A stretch of DNA of 64,000 nucleotides from Prauserella alba (GTDB lineage: Bacteria; Actinomycetota; Actinomycetes; Mycobacteriales; Pseudonocardiaceae): NCBI RefSeq assembly GCF_024171735.1, contig NZ_JAMTCH010000005.1, positions 558,001 to 622,000 of the forward strand. The letters run 5' to 3'. Below the pieces are notes generated by a model that was not told where the DNA came from, made no database searches, and saw only the letters and a list, made by a program, of their open reading frames with translations. The translations under genes and the position numbers were made by a program. Positions 36,076-45,766 of the stretch are shown here, piece by piece; position 1 is the stretch's first letter; the number at the start of each line of letters is the position of its first letter.

Positions 36076-37521
36076 ATGGCACAGCGGAGCCGGCGGAACA
36101 TCGCCTCCTCCGTCCGCGGCCTGGCCCGGTCGCGCCGCGCGAACAAATCCGGTCAGAACTCCGAACCGGCCACCGAAGGCACCCCCGCAACCGAGGACGG
36201 TCCGGCCGGCGGCACATCGTCGGAGGATCCCGCGTCGACCGGCGCCGAGGAGCTGCCCGTCGCATCATCGGAGGATTCCGCCTCCCCGGACGGCACGGTC
36301 TCGCCGGAGGACCGCCCGGTTGCAGAGGCTCCCGTATCCACGGCAAACACGCCATCCACGGGGAACGGAGCCGCCGACGGCGCTGTGTCCGGTGACGGTG
36401 CCGCTGCTGTGGGCGGTGCGAAGAAGCGGGCACGGTCGACAGCCGCGAAGAAGGGCCCCGCGAAGAAGGTCCTCGGCAACGGCAAAACCGCCGCGGGCAA
36501 GTCCACGGGCAAGCCGGCCGCCGACGGCGAAGCGACCGACGACGGTAAGCCCGCGGACGGCAAACCCGCCGCCGACGGCAAGACCGCGGGGCGCAAGACC
36601 ACCGCCACGGCCGCATCCAACGGCAAGGCCGCCACTCCCAAGTCCGCCGCCGACGGTAAGCCGGCCACCACCGGGAAGGCCGCAGCCAACGGCAAACCGG
36701 CGGCCGGAGCCAAGACCAACGGCGAGCGGACCGCGGGCACGAGGACCACCGGAGCCAAGGCCGCCACGGCGTTCGACGACAACACCCCGACCACGGAGCT
36801 GCCCGCCGTCACCGACGGTGAGGCGCCGGTCAAGGCCATCCCCGAAGCCGCGGTCGGCCGCATGGCGGTGTACCTGCGGGTCCTGTCGAGCATGCAGGAA
36901 CAGGGCAGTACGAGAGTCTCCAGCGAGGAGCTGTCGGCCGCGGCGGGTGTGAATTCCGCCAAACTCCGCAAAGACCTCTCGTACATCGGTTCGTACGGCA
37001 CGCGAGGTGTCGGATACGAGGTCGAGGTGCTGATCGGCCAGATCGAACGCACCCTCGGGCTCAACAAGCAGCAGCGCGTCGCGGTCGCGGGAATCGGTAA
37101 CCTCGGACATGCGTTGGCGAATTACGGCGGCTTTCCCGGTCGCGGATTCCCGGTCGAGGCGCTGTTCGACATCGACCCGGATCTGATCGGGGTGCCGGTG
37201 GGCGGACTTCCCGTCTCGCACCTCGACGACATCCCCGAGGTGTGTGCGGAGCGGGAGATCTCCATCGGGGTCATCGCGACGCCGCCGACCGCGGCACAAA
37301 CGGTGTGCGACAGGCTCGTCGCAGGCGGAGTGCAGTGCATTCTGAACTTCGCGCCGGTGGTGCTGCAGGTTCCGGAACACATCGAGGTTCGGAAGGTGGA
37401 TCTGGCCGTGGAGCTGCAGATCCTCTCCTTCCATGTGGCACGAAGGGCGGACGGACAGGTGAACGGCCAAGCGGCTGGGGCGGAAGCGACGGACGCGAGC
37501 AGTGCGGTGGTGCCCTCATGA
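36076..37521 (+). CDS. rex: Redox-sensing transcriptional repressor Rex with long lysine/alanine-rich N-terminal extension
   Basis: Rex senses NADH/NAD+ and represses respiratory and haem genes. The canonical protein starts near residue 251: [16 protein letters not shown] (winged helix), [34 protein letters not shown], then Rossmann motif [16 protein letters not shown] and the [10 protein letters not shown] block. The preceding ~250 residues are disordered, rich in K, A, G, P and T ([21 protein letters not shown] units), resembling histone H1-like tails. No in-frame ATG or GTG lies between 36411 and the core, so at least ~139 extra residues must be translated. It is coupled to hemA (ATGA) and probably regulated by the upstream ROP site. 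Confidence 0.93.
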   Translation: MAQRSRRNIASSVRGLARSRRANKSGQNSEPATEGTPATEDGPAGGTSSEDPASTGAEELPVASSEDSASPDGTVSPEDRPVAEAPVSTANTPSTGNGAADGAVSGDGAAAVGGAKKRARSTAAKKGPAKKVLGNGKTAAGKSTGKPAADGEATDDGKPADGKPAADGKTAGRKTTATAASNGKAATPKSAADGKPATTGKAAANGKPAAGAKTNGERTAGTRTTGAKAATAFDDNTPTTELPAVTDGEAPVKAIPEAAVGRMAVYLRVLSSMQEQGSTRVSSEELSAAAGVNSAKLRKDLSYIGSYGTRGVGYEVEVLIGQIERTLGLNKQQRVAVAGIGNLGHALANYGGFPGRGFPVEALFDIDPDLIGVPVGGLPVSHLDDIPEVCAEREISIGVIATPPTAAQTVCDRLVAGGVQCILNFAPVVLQVPEHIEVRKVDLAVELQILSFHVARRADGQVNGQAAGAEATDASSAVVPS

Positions 37522-38858
37522 GCATCCTCGCGCTCGGCCTGTCCCACCGGACGGCGAACCTGACCACGCTCGAACGCGTGTCCATCCCGGCACCCGAGGT
37601 GCCGAAGATCCTGCACGAGCTGCAGCAGGCGGAGCACGTCTCCGAGGTCATGGCCGTGTCGACGTGCAACCGCATCGAGGTCTACGCCGTCGTCGAGACG
37701 TTCCACGGCGGCCTGGACGACGTCGCGTCGGTACTGGCCCGCCAGGCCGGCATGGTTCCCGACGAGCTCTACGACAGCTTCTACGTCCACTACGCGGGCG
37801 CGGCCGTGGAGCACCTGTTCAACGTCACGTCGGGCCTGGACTCGATGGTCGTGGGGGAGACGCAGATCCTCGGCCAGGTGCGGGCGGCGTACGCGACTGC
37901 GCGCGATGCGGGGACCGTCGGGCGGACGCTGCACGAGCTGGTGCAGACGACGTTGCGCGTCGGCAAGCGCGTGCACAGCGAGACGGGCCTGGACCAGCTC
38001 GGCGCATCCGTCGTGTCGGCGGCGCTGGCCGAGGCGGAGGACGCGGGCGGTGACCTCGCGGGCAAGCGGGCACTGGTCGTGGGCGCGGGTTCGATGGGTG
38101 CGCTCGCGGCGTCGCACCTGCGCAAGGCGGGAATCGGCAGTGTGGTCGTCGCCAACCGCACGCAGGCGAATGCCGAACGGCTCGCCGCGTCGGTCACCGA
38201 GCAGGGCGTCCCCGCAACGGCGGTACCGCTCGCCGAGTTGGCCGACGCTGCGAGCGGCGCCGACGTGGCCGTCGTGTGCACCGGTGCGAAGGGCACCGTG
38301 CTGGAGAGTCGCCACGTCGGGCCGCGGACCGCTCCGCTCGTCGTGTGTGACCTGGGCCTGCCGCGCGACGTCGACGCCGAGGTGGGCGGCCTCGACGGTG
38401 TGCACCTCGTCGACCTCGACACCGTGCGCCGCCGGATGCACGACTCCGGCAGCGGCACCACCGAGAAGCAGACCGCCAAGGCCGCGGGCATCGTCCTGGA
38501 CGAGGTCCGTGCCTATCTGGCGGGCCAGCGCAGCGCCGCCGTCACCCCCACGGTGACGGCGTTGCGCAAGCGGGCGGCCGAAGTCGTCGACGCAGAACTC
38601 CTGCGGCTCGACCGGCGGCTGCCCGAGATCGACGCCGACACCCGGGAGGAGGTCGGCCGCACGGTCAAACGCGTCGTGGACAAGCTCCTGCACGCCCCGA
38701 CCGTGCGTGTGAAGCAGCTGGCCGCGGAGACCAGCGACACCGACTACGCCACGGCGCTGCGCGAGCTGTTCGAGCTCGACCCGCAGGCGCCGAAGACGGT
38801 GTCCAGCCCGTCCGCCCCCATGACAACCACCGACCAGATCGACGGTGACACTCCGTGA
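37518..38858 (+). CDS. hemA: Glutamyl-tRNA reductase
   Basis: First committed step of C5 tetrapyrrole synthesis: reduces glutamyl-tRNA to glutamate-1-semialdehyde with NADPH. 446 residues. Cys50 in [11 protein letters not shown] is the nucleophile; [16 protein letters not shown] is family-specific; [15 protein letters not shown] binds NADPH; a C-terminal dimerisation helix spans about 320-410. ATG 37518 overlaps the rex stop by 4 bases and the stop overlaps the hemC GTG. The position matches hemA (Rv0509). Confidence 0.97.
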   Translation: MSILALGLSHRTANLTTLERVSIPAPEVPKILHELQQAEHVSEVMAVSTCNRIEVYAVVETFHGGLDDVASVLARQAGMVPDELYDSFYVHYAGAAVEHLFNVTSGLDSMVVGETQILGQVRAAYATARDAGTVGRTLHELVQTTLRVGKRVHSETGLDQLGASVVSAALAEAEDAGGDLAGKRALVVGAGSMGALAASHLRKAGIGSVVVANRTQANAERLAASVTEQGVPATAVPLAELADAASGADVAVVCTGAKGTVLESRHVGPRTAPLVVCDLGLPRDVDAEVGGLDGVHLVDLDTVRRRMHDSGSGTTEKQTAKAAGIVLDEVRAYLAGQRSAAVTPTVTALRKRAAEVVDAELLRLDRRLPEIDADTREEVGRTVKRVVDKLLHAPTVRVKQLAAETSDTDYATALRELFELDPQAPKTVSSPSAPMTTTDQIDGDTP

Positions 38859-39796
38859 CAGACAGCCCGATCCGCATCGGCACCCGCGGCAGCAAACTCG
38901 CCGTGGCGCAGACGCAGACGATCGCGAACATGCTGATCGAAGCAGGCCACGAGGTGGAGATCGTCCAGGTCTCCACACCCGGTGACCGCTCCAGCGCTCC
39001 CATCGCGGAGATCGGCGTGGGCGTGTTCACGTCGGCGCTGCGCGAGGCGCTGCTGGCCAAGGAGATCGACGTCGCGATCCACTCGTACAAGGATCTGCCG
39101 ACGGCGCCGGAGTCCGGCCTCGTGCTGGCCGCCGTGCCGCCGCGGGAGGACCCGCGTGACGCGCTGATCGCCAGGGACGGCCTCACGCTGGGCGAACTGC
39201 CTCCCGGCTCGGTCGTCGGCACGGGTTCGCCGCGCCGGATCGCGCAGCTGAAGGCCCTGGGACTCGGTTTGACCGTCGCGGAGATCCGCGGCAACATCGA
39301 CACCCGCATCGGCAAGGTCACGTCCGGGGAACTGGACGCCGTGGTGCTGGCCAGGGCGGGTCTCGCCAGGGTCGGCCGGGTCGACGAGATCACCGAGACG
39401 CTCGATCCGCTCCAGATGCTGCCCGCGCCCGCGCAGGGTGCGCTGGCGGTGGAGACGCGGGTCGAGGACGTCGAGGGCGAGCGGCTGCTCCGGTCCGTCG
39501 TGGACGACGAGGCGACCAGGTTCGCCGCGAAGGCGGAGCGGGCCGTGCTGGCCACGCTCGAGGCCGGTTGCAGCGCACCCGTCGGAGCGCTCGCCGATGT
39601 CGTGGAGGACCTCGACAGCGAGGGGCGGGTCGTCGACCGGCTCTCGCTGCGCGGGATCGCCGCCACCGGAGTCGACGACGACTCCGTGAACATCCTGAAG
39701 GCCTCGGCGATCGCCGAGACGAAGGACGCCGACGAACTGGGCCGTGCGGTCGCCGCCGAACTGCTCGACCTCGGCGCAGGCGCGCTGTCGTCCTGA
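38855..39796 (+). CDS. hemC: Hydroxymethylbilane synthase (porphobilinogen deaminase)
   Basis: Polymerises four porphobilinogen molecules to hydroxymethylbilane. 313 residues. [10 protein letters not shown] at the N terminus, [10 protein letters not shown] with the conserved catalytic-site aspartate, GTGSPRR, and [10 protein letters not shown] with Cys239 carrying the dipyrromethane cofactor. GTG 38855 overlaps the hemA stop. It is followed by a 211-bp gap without repeats before hemD. Confidence 0.97.
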   Translation: MTDSPIRIGTRGSKLAVAQTQTIANMLIEAGHEVEIVQVSTPGDRSSAPIAEIGVGVFTSALREALLAKEIDVAIHSYKDLPTAPESGLVLAAVPPREDPRDALIARDGLTLGELPPGSVVGTGSPRRIAQLKALGLGLTVAEIRGNIDTRIGKVTSGELDAVVLARAGLARVGRVDEITETLDPLQMLPAPAQGALAVETRVEDVEGERLLRSVVDDEATRFAAKAERAVLATLEAGCSAPVGALADVVEDLDSEGRVVDRLSLRGIAATGVDDDSVNILKASAIAETKDADELGRAVAAELLDLGAGALSS

Positions 39797-40007
39797 GTCG
39801 GCGCGTTCGCTTCCGCCGCGGCGGGAACCCGGTGGGCGCCGGGTGCGTGGCCGGCGCTCGCGCCTCGCAGGCGCCGCAGCCGGAGCACGCAGGCAACACG
39901 TAACGGACGTGACATTCGCGTCGGGAACGTCAGAGAACCGCAGAAGGACAAGTACGAATTCGGCCGCCGGCCTCGGTGCGGCCGCTGCATGAGGAGAGAC
40001 GAAGCAC

Positions 40008-41540
40008 ATGACCCCCCCAAGCAAGACCACGGGGCGCGTCGCCTTCGTGGGCGCGGGCCCCGGTGACGCGGGACTGCTCACGGTCCGCGCCCAGGAGCTG
40101 CTGGCCAAGGCCGACGTCGTCGTCACCGACCCGGACGTGCCGGCGGGCGCGCTCGCCTACGCCCGCGAGGAGGCCGAGGCGCGTCCCGCGGTCGGCGAGC
40201 CGGGGGACGTCGCCAAGGACCTGGCCACCGAGGCCGAGTCGGGCCGCGTCGTGCTGCGTCTCGTCGCGGGTGACCCGCTGACGCAGCCCGCGGTCGTCGC
40301 TGAGGTTCAGGCCGTGTCGAAGACCGAGGTCGTGTTCGACGTCGTACCGGGTGTCACGCCGAGCACCGCGGTCCCCGCGTATGCGGGCCTGCCGCTGGGC
40401 GGCACACACACCGAGGTCGACCTGACCCGCGACGTCGACTGGAAGGGCGTGGCGCAGGCGCAGGGAGCGATCGTGCTGCACGGCACGTCGAGCCACCTCG
40501 CCGAGGCCGCCTCGCAGCTCATCGACAACGGCGTGGCCGCCGACACGCCCGTGGCCGTCACGTCGAACGGCACCATCAACACGCAGCGCACGATCGAGAC
40601 GACCCTCGCCTCGCTCGGCGCCGACGCCGGTGAACTGGCTGGCTCGCTGATCGTCACCGTCGGAACGGTCGTCTCGGACCGCAAGCAGCTGTCGTGGTGG
40701 GAATCGCGCGCGCTGTACGGCTGGAAGGTCCTCGTGCCGCGCACGAAGGACCAGGCGGGCGACATGGCCGAGCGGCTCCGCAGCCACGGCGCGACGTCGC
40801 ACGAGGTGCCGACGATCTCCGTCGAGCCGCCCCGCAGCCCCGCGCAGATGGAGCGTGCGGTCAAGGGCCTGGTCGACGGCCGGTTCCAGTGGATCGTGTT
40901 CACCTCGGCCAACGCGGTGAAGGCCGTGCTGGAGAAGTTCACCGAGTTCGGCCTCGACGCCCGCGCGTTCGCCGGCGTGAAGATCGCCTGTGTCGGCGAG
41001 GCGACGGCCGAGAAGGTGCGGTCGTTCGGCATCCAGCCGGAGCTCGTTCCCGAGGGGGAGCAGTCGAGTGAGGGCCTGCTCAAGGAGTTCCCGCCGTACG
41101 ACGACGTGCTCGACCCGGTGAACCGCGTGCTGCTGCCGCGTGCCGACATCGCCACCGAGACGCTGTCCGCCGGACTGACCGACGCGGGCTGGGAGGTCGA
41201 CGACGTCACGGCCTACCGCACCGTGCGTGCCGCGCCGCCACCCGCCGAGACCCGCGAGATGATCAAGACGGGCGGGTTCGACGCCGTGTGCTTCACCTCG
41301 TCGTCCACCGTGCGGAATCTGGTCGGCATCGCGGGCAAACCGCACGCGCGCACGCTCGTGGCGTGCATCGGCCCGAAGACGGCCGAGACGGCGACCGAGT
41401 TCGGCCTGCGCGTCGACGTGCAGCCCGAGACGCCGAACGCCGTGGAGCTCGTCGACGCGCTCGCCGCCCATGCGGCGAAGCTGCGCGCCGAGGGTGCCCT
41501 GCCGCCGCCGAAGAAGGCCAAGCGCACCCGCCGCTCCTGA
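40008..41540 (+). CDS. hemD: Uroporphyrinogen-III synthase fused to a SUMT/CobA-like domain
   Basis: 510 residues. C-terminal half (about 245-500) is HemD, which closes hydroxymethylbilane to uroporphyrinogen III: WKVLVPRTKDQAGDMAERL, FQWIVFTSANAV, VACIGEATAEKVRSFG, FTSSSTVRNLVGIAG. N-terminal half is a SAM methyltransferase-like domain (VAFVGAGPGDAGLLTVRA, VVPGVTPSTAVPAYAGLPL). Its GGDPF motif is altered to AGDPL and its acceptor loop is diverged, so the methyltransferase half may be weak or structural. The fusion is usual in actinobacteria. A GAGGAGAG ribosome site precedes ATG 40008. Repeat array I starts about 80 bp after the stop. Confidence 0.92.
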   Translation: MTPPSKTTGRVAFVGAGPGDAGLLTVRAQELLAKADVVVTDPDVPAGALAYAREEAEARPAVGEPGDVAKDLATEAESGRVVLRLVAGDPLTQPAVVAEVQAVSKTEVVFDVVPGVTPSTAVPAYAGLPLGGTHTEVDLTRDVDWKGVAQAQGAIVLHGTSSHLAEAASQLIDNGVAADTPVAVTSNGTINTQRTIETTLASLGADAGELAGSLIVTVGTVVSDRKQLSWWESRALYGWKVLVPRTKDQAGDMAERLRSHGATSHEVPTISVEPPRSPAQMERAVKGLVDGRFQWIVFTSANAVKAVLEKFTEFGLDARAFAGVKIACVGEATAEKVRSFGIQPELVPEGEQSSEGLLKEFPPYDDVLDPVNRVLLPRADIATETLSAGLTDAGWEVDDVTAYRTVRAAPPPAETREMIKTGGFDAVCFTSSSTVRNLVGIAGKPHARTLVACIGPKTAETATEFGLRVDVQPETPNAVELVDALAAHAAKLRAEGALPPPKKAKRTRRS

Positions 41541-41621
41541 GCGCTGTCGTTCCTGAGCGCTGCCGTTCCGAGATGCCCCGTCGCCCACGCCGTGCGACGG
41601 GGCATCTCGCGTTCCAGAGCC

Positions 41622-41706
41622 CGTGTTGCAGATCCCGGGAGCCGTGTTGCAGGTTCCGGGGACCGTGTTGTCGTTTCCGGGGCATGTGTTGTCGTCCGCG
41701 GGGGCT
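41622..41706. repeat. 21-bp ACACG-core repeat, 4 units (array I)
   Basis: CGTGT cores at 41622, 41643, 41664 and TGTGT at 41685, all 21 bp apart. It lies between hemD and a degraded hydrolase remnant. Confidence 0.9.
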
Positions 41707-41751
41707 CGTCCCACGCGGATGGTCAGGTCCGGTCACGTCGGCGGGCCCGGT

Positions 41752-41956
41752 GGTTGGCGACCGGCTCGGCGACATCACCGCCGACACCCTCGTGCTCTGG
41801 GGCGAGCAGGACGGGTGGCTCGCACCCTCGGTCGGGGATCGGCTCGCGGCCGCCGTCCCGGGAGCCCGGCGGGAGGACGTGCCCGGGGCGGGGCACTTCG
41901 CACCCGAGGACGAACCGCACGCCGTCGCGCGCTCGCTCGCACGCTTCTTCGCCTGA
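41752..41956 (+). pseudogene. C-terminal remnant of an alpha/beta hydrolase
   Basis: The frame ending at 41956 reads DITADTLVLWGEQDGWLAPS, then RLAAAVPGARREDVPGAGHF and PEDEPHAVARSLARFFA. This is the characteristic end of an alpha/beta hydrolase of the haloalkane dehalogenase-like group (acid loop plus GHF histidine). No N-terminal half, nucleophile elbow or start exists upstream; instead repeat array I intervenes. It appears to be an eroded gene with only its last ~65 codons left. It has no stop in frame, so erosion is either recent or the segment is by chance open. Confidence 0.6.
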
Positions 41957-42057
41957 TCCGGACGCCGACGCTTCAGTCCGACGCGCACGGCGCGGATCAC
42001 GCGCACGGGCGTGGTCGTGCTGAAGCATCCGTCGGAGTGGCGACGTTCGGGTGCAGG

Positions 42058-42110
42058 ACATGCGTGCAGGAGTGCAGGACACGCGGTGCCGGGTGCAGGA
42101 CACGCGGTGT
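42058..42110. repeat. 21-bp repeat, GCAGGACACG subtype, 3 units (array J)
   Basis: Cores ACATG/ACACG end at 42062, 42083 and 42104, each preceded by TGCAGG. The array ends at the stop of the M20 peptidase gene. Confidence 0.9.
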
Positions 42111-42114
42111 GGGC

Positions 42115-43239
42115 TCAGGCGCGGCAGTAGGCCTCGGCGACGCGGCGGAAGGTCTCCTCCGACTCGTGGAGCCTCGCGATCGACACCCACTCGTCGGTGA
42201 CGTGCGCCAGCTCGGGTTCGCCGGGGCCGCACACGACCGTCGGCACACCACCCAGTGCGGGGGTCAGCACCGACGCGTCCGTGAAGTACGTCGCCGCCCG
42301 CGGGTCGCCGTCGCTCCGGCGGCCCGTCACGTCGGCGGCGATCGCCGTGACGGCAGCCGCCCATTCGTCGGCGGGGTCGGTCCACACGGCCGGCAGGTCG
42401 ATGAGCGGCTCCAACGACGCATCGCCGCCGACACGGGCCTGCAGGTTCTCGGTGATGGCGGCGTGGTCCTGGCCGGGCACGGTGCGGATGTCGACCGTCG
42501 CGACCGCCGAGTCCGGCACCGAGTTCGTGTTCAGCCCGCCGCGGAACGTGCCGACGTTCAGCGTCGGCGCGCCCATCGCCGGATGCGCCTGCTCGGTGAA
42601 GACGAATCGCTCGAAGGTGCCGACCGCGCGGGCGAGCTTGTAGACGGCGTTCTCGCCCAGGTGCGGCATCGACCCGTGGGCCGTCACGCCCTCGGCGCGC
42701 GCGGACAGCCACAGCGCGCCCTTGTGGCCGTGGAAGACGGCGCCCGCCGTCGGCTCGGCGATCAGCAGCGGCCCCGACGGGCGGTCGCGCAGCACACCGA
42801 GCGCTCCCCGCGCGCCGTGCGAACCCGTCTCCTCCGCGGCGGTGAGCACGAGGCGCAGCCCCGCCCGCGGCATCCGCCCCGACCTCGCGACGCCGATGGC
42901 CGCGCACACGATCGCTGCCACGCCGCCCTTCATGTCCGTGGTGCCCCGGCCGTACAGCCGGTCGCCCTCCGGTTCGGCGCGGAACGGATCGCGAGACCAC
43001 TCGGCGTCGCCCAGCGGCACCGTGTCCACATGCCCCGACAGGCACAGCGGGGGCGTGTCCGTGCCGGCGTGCCACTCGGCGATCAGCGTGCCGCGCCCGG
43101 GTTCGTGCTCGACCGTCTCGACGTCGAAACCCGCGTCCTCCAGGTGCGGCGCCACCACGGCGAGGGTGCGGCTCTCGTCGCGGTCGATGGTGTCGACGGC
43201 GACGAGCTCTCGGGTCAGGCTCAGCACGTCCGGGCTCAT
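42115..43239 (-). CDS. M20 family metallopeptidase (ArgE/DapE-like)
   Basis: 374 residues. Metal-binding motifs are LCLSGHVDTVP (His), GRGTTDMKGGVA (bridging Asp), TAAEETGSHG (catalytic and metal Glu), LLIAEPT and a C-terminal AHVTDEWVSI histidine. The dimerisation lid domain covers about residues 165-280. Family members deacylate acetylornithine, succinyl-diaminopimelate or peptides. The gene is not in an arginine or lysine cluster, so the substrate is open. ATG 43239, divergent from hemB across 138 bp. Confidence 0.88.
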   Translation of the reverse strand: MSPDVLSLTRELVAVDTIDRDESRTLAVVAPHLEDAGFDVETVEHEPGRGTLIAEWHAGTDTPPLCLSGHVDTVPLGDAEWSRDPFRAEPEGDRLYGRGTTDMKGGVAAIVCAAIGVARSGRMPRAGLRLVLTAAEETGSHGARGALGVLRDRPSGPLLIAEPTAGAVFHGHKGALWLSARAEGVTAHGSMPHLGENAVYKLARAVGTFERFVFTEQAHPAMGAPTLNVGTFRGGLNTNSVPDSAVATVDIRTVPGQDHAAITENLQARVGGDASLEPLIDLPAVWTDPADEWAAAVTAIAADVTGRRSDGDPRAATYFTDASVLTPALGGVPTVVCGPGEPELAHVTDEWVSIARLHESEETFRRVAEAYCRA

Positions 43240-43377
43240 GACGATGTCCTTCCGCTCGTGCGGTGTCGGGCTGGGGCGGTGTCGTGGGGCTGGGGGCGGG
43301 CCGGTCCGCCGGGTGCTGCGGGTCGGGGATCTTGCCGCCCGTCAGGGTAGGCGCTCGCGCGGGAGTACGGTGTCGAT

Positions 43378-44358
43378 GTGTTTCCCGAGCATCGTCCACG
43401 CAGGTTGCGGACCACGCCGGCCGTGCGCCGGCTCGTCGGTGAGACGACGATCCGCCCGCGCCAGCTGATCCTGCCCATGTTCGTCTCGGAGGAGGCCGAC
43501 GCCGCCGGCGCGCCGAAGCCGATCTCCAGCATGCCCGGCGTCGTGCAGCACACGCGGGACTCGCTGCGGGCCGCGGCGGCGAAGGCCGTCGAGGCGGGCG
43601 TCGGCGGCCTGATGCTGTTCGGTGTTCCGTCCACACGCGACGCCGTCGGTTCCGGCGGGACCGACGACGACGGCATCCTCAACGTCGCGCTGCGCGATCT
43701 GCGTTCCGACCTCGGCGACACCACGGTGCTCATGGCCGACACGTGCCTCGACGAGTTCACCGACCACGGCCACTGCGGTGTGCTCGACGACGAGGGCAGG
43801 GTCGACAACGACGCCACGCTCGAACGGTACGCCGACATGGCGCTGGCGCAGGCGCGCGCGGGTGCGCACTGGCTCGGCCCGAGCGGCATGATGGACGGCC
43901 AGGTCGGTGCGATCCGCCGCGCGCTGGACGACGGCGGATTCGGCGACGTGGGCGTCCTGGCCTACTCGGCCAAGTACGCGAGCGCGTTCTACGGGCCGTT
44001 CCGGGAGGCCGTCGACTCGCAGCTGCAGGGTGACCGCAACGCCTACCAGCAGGACCCCGCCAACGTCCGGGAGGCGAGCCGTGAGATCGAACTCGATCTC
44101 GCCGAGGGCGCCGACGCGATCATGGTCAAGCCCGCGCTGTCCTATTTGGATGTCATCAGGGCGGCGTCGGAGGTCTCGTCGGTCCCGGTCGCGGCGTACA
44201 ACATCTCGGGCGAGTACGCGATGATCGAGGGCGCGGCCGCGAACGGCTGGGTCGACCGTGAACGCACGATCCTCGAGGTGCTCACCTCGATCCGCCGCGC
44301 GGGCGCCGACATGATCCTCACGTACTGGGCGGCCGAAGCCGCCACCTGGCTCGACTGA
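43378..44358 (+). CDS. hemB: Delta-aminolevulinic acid dehydratase (porphobilinogen synthase)
   Basis: Condenses two 5-aminolevulinate molecules to porphobilinogen. 326 residues. Schiff-base region [13 protein letters not shown] and [10 protein letters not shown] give the two active lysines. The metal loop reads [14 protein letters not shown]: first and last cysteines are present but the middle one is aspartate, as in Mg/allosteric forms rather than the three-cysteine zinc type. GTG 43378. A 53-bp palindrome follows 53 bp after the stop. Confidence 0.96.
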   Translation: MFPEHRPRRLRTTPAVRRLVGETTIRPRQLILPMFVSEEADAAGAPKPISSMPGVVQHTRDSLRAAAAKAVEAGVGGLMLFGVPSTRDAVGSGGTDDDGILNVALRDLRSDLGDTTVLMADTCLDEFTDHGHCGVLDDEGRVDNDATLERYADMALAQARAGAHWLGPSGMMDGQVGAIRRALDDGGFGDVGVLAYSAKYASAFYGPFREAVDSQLQGDRNAYQQDPANVREASREIELDLAEGADAIMVKPALSYLDVIRAASEVSSVPVAAYNISGEYAMIEGAAANGWVDRERTILEVLTSIRRAGADMILTYWAAEAATWLD

Positions 44359-44410
44359 ACCCCTGAACCCGGCGTGGTGCGGAACTGCAACCCTCCCGGC
44401 CCTGTGTGAT

Positions 44411-44463
44411 GCCCCCAAGGGCACCTTGGTGGCACTCAACGCCCCCAAGGTGCCCTTGGGGGC
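44411..44463. repeat. 53-bp palindromic repeat, imperfect apex, inverted relative to the 27-kb copy
   Basis: Starts GCCCCCAAGGGCACCTTGG and ends CCAAGGTGCCCTTGGGGGC. The apex GGCACTCAACGCC is the reverse complement of the apex at 27052. The C-G pairs here replace T-A pairs there. Confidence 0.95.
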
Positions 44464-44618
44464 GCCCCAGCTGTTGCGGGGGTGCAACGGGTGGTCGGCC
44501 GGTATGTGTCTGCGCGGCGAGCCGGCACCGGTTTCCGGCGTGCCGCTGCGGGGCGTTCACCCGTTGCCCGGTCACCACCCCTGAACCTCCCCGGCGCACG
44601 GCACCTAGTCTCTGGGGC

Positions 44619-45137
44619 ATGAGCGAGGCCGACGAAAGCGACGACCAGCGACGGGCACGCGGTCTGCCGCCCGCACCGCACCTGCCGGGCGACCCGGTTT
44701 CCGAGCCGCCCGAGCCGCCGAAACCCGTCAACATCGGGTTCGGACTGGTCGTGGCCGCCTCGGTCGTGCTCGTCCTGGCCTTCGTGCTGCAACTGCTCGA
44801 CAAGGACGCGCTCACCGAGGAGCTGATCGCGCAGAACACCGACGAGAACATCACGGGCGCGCAGATCGCCGCGGGTGTCGAATCGATGCTGTGGGCACTC
44901 GTCGTCGGCGCCGCCGCGATCGGCGGCCTCATGGTGCTCTTCGCCTGGAAGGCCCGGCAGGGCACCCGTTCCGCGCGCACCGTCGTGACCGTGCTCGTCG
45001 TCGTGACCGCACTGCTGTCGCTGCTCGGCGGCGGCTACACGGTGATCGGCGCGGTGCTGCTCGCGCTCGGCGGCGCAGCGCTGATGTACCTGCCCAGCGT
45101 CGATCCGTACTTCCCGAGGGTGGTCAAGAACCCGTGA
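44619..45137 (+). CDS. Membrane protein of unknown function, four helices
   Basis: 172 residues. A polar N terminus (SEADESDDQRRARGLPPAPH) precedes about four helices: FGLVVAASVVLVLAFVLQLL, ALVVGAAAIGGLMVLFAW, VVTVLVVVTALLSLLGGGY and VLLALGGAALMYLP, ending with PYFPRVVKNP. No family was recognised. ATG 44619 is the first start after the palindrome. The TGA overlaps the GTG of the next membrane gene, so the three genes to 46229 form one operon. Confidence 0.72.
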   Translation: MSEADESDDQRRARGLPPAPHLPGDPVSEPPEPPKPVNIGFGLVVAASVVLVLAFVLQLLDKDALTEELIAQNTDENITGAQIAAGVESMLWALVVGAAAIGGLMVLFAWKARQGTRSARTVVTVLVVVTALLSLLGGGYTVIGAVLLALGGAALMYLPSVDPYFPRVVKNP

Positions 45138-45766
45138 GCGGCAAGGACGCCGGCAGCGACGCCGAGAACCACGCCGGCGACACGGGCGGTGACGGCGACG
45201 CCGGTGCAGGCCCGGACGAGCCCACGGCCCACGACGCCACGGCCCATGAAGCAACGGCCCATGAAGCAACGGCCCATGAAGCAACGGCCCATGAAGCCAC
45301 GGCCAACGAAGCGACGGTCCACGAGGTCGCGGTCCACTACGACGAACCGGGCGCGACGCTGTGGCGGCTCGGGCTCGGCCCGGCGCTGGCCGCGCTGGGC
45401 TTCGTCACGGAGCTGATCCTCGGCCAGCCGCCGCACTGGTTGATGTGGATCATCACGGGCGCCGGTCTGCTGTGGCTGAACGGCCTCTGGGTGTTCGCCC
45501 GGCGCAAGTTCCTGCGGGTCCGGGTCACCGACACCGAACTGGTGCAGGGCACCGAGACGCTGCCCATCGCCGACATCGCCGCGGTGCTCACCCGCGAGCC
45601 CAGGCCCGGAACCCGCGTGCTCGGCGGCGGGCAGACCGTGCCGCGCCGGTACGAGGCCGTCGAGCTCAAGCTGGCCGGCCGCAAGCACGTGCTCGCGTGG
45701 TCGCAGGACACGGAGACGTTCACGGCGGCGTTGCACACGGCCATGCGAAACTCACGCCGTGACTGA
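45134..45766 (+). CDS. DUF3093-like membrane protein with 5-residue repeats
   Basis: 210 residues. The first 70 are acidic and repetitive: ATAHE is repeated from a 15-bp tandem unit (about 45223-45330, ACGGCCCATGAAGCA). Two helices follow (LGLGPALAALGFVTELIL and PHWLMWIITGAGLLWLNGLWVF). A soluble end, LRVRVTDTELVQGTETLPI and PRRYEAVELKLAGRKHVLAW, suits DUF3093-like proteins but this is uncertain. GTG 45134 overlaps the previous stop; the end overlaps the next start. Confidence 0.7.
   Translation: MSGKDAGSDAENHAGDTGGDGDAGAGPDEPTAHDATAHEATAHEATAHEATAHEATANEATVHEVAVHYDEPGATLWRLGLGPALAALGFVTELILGQPPHWLMWIITGAGLLWLNGLWVFARRKFLRVRVTDTELVQGTETLPIADIAAVLTREPRPGTRVLGGGQTVPRRYEAVELKLAGRKHVLAWSQDTETFTAALHTAMRNSRRD

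Noticed and set aside
41288-41751. Complete hydrolase gene starting inside hemD
   Set aside because: The first part is an out-of-frame reading of hemD followed by translated repeats; only the last segment has hydrolase character.
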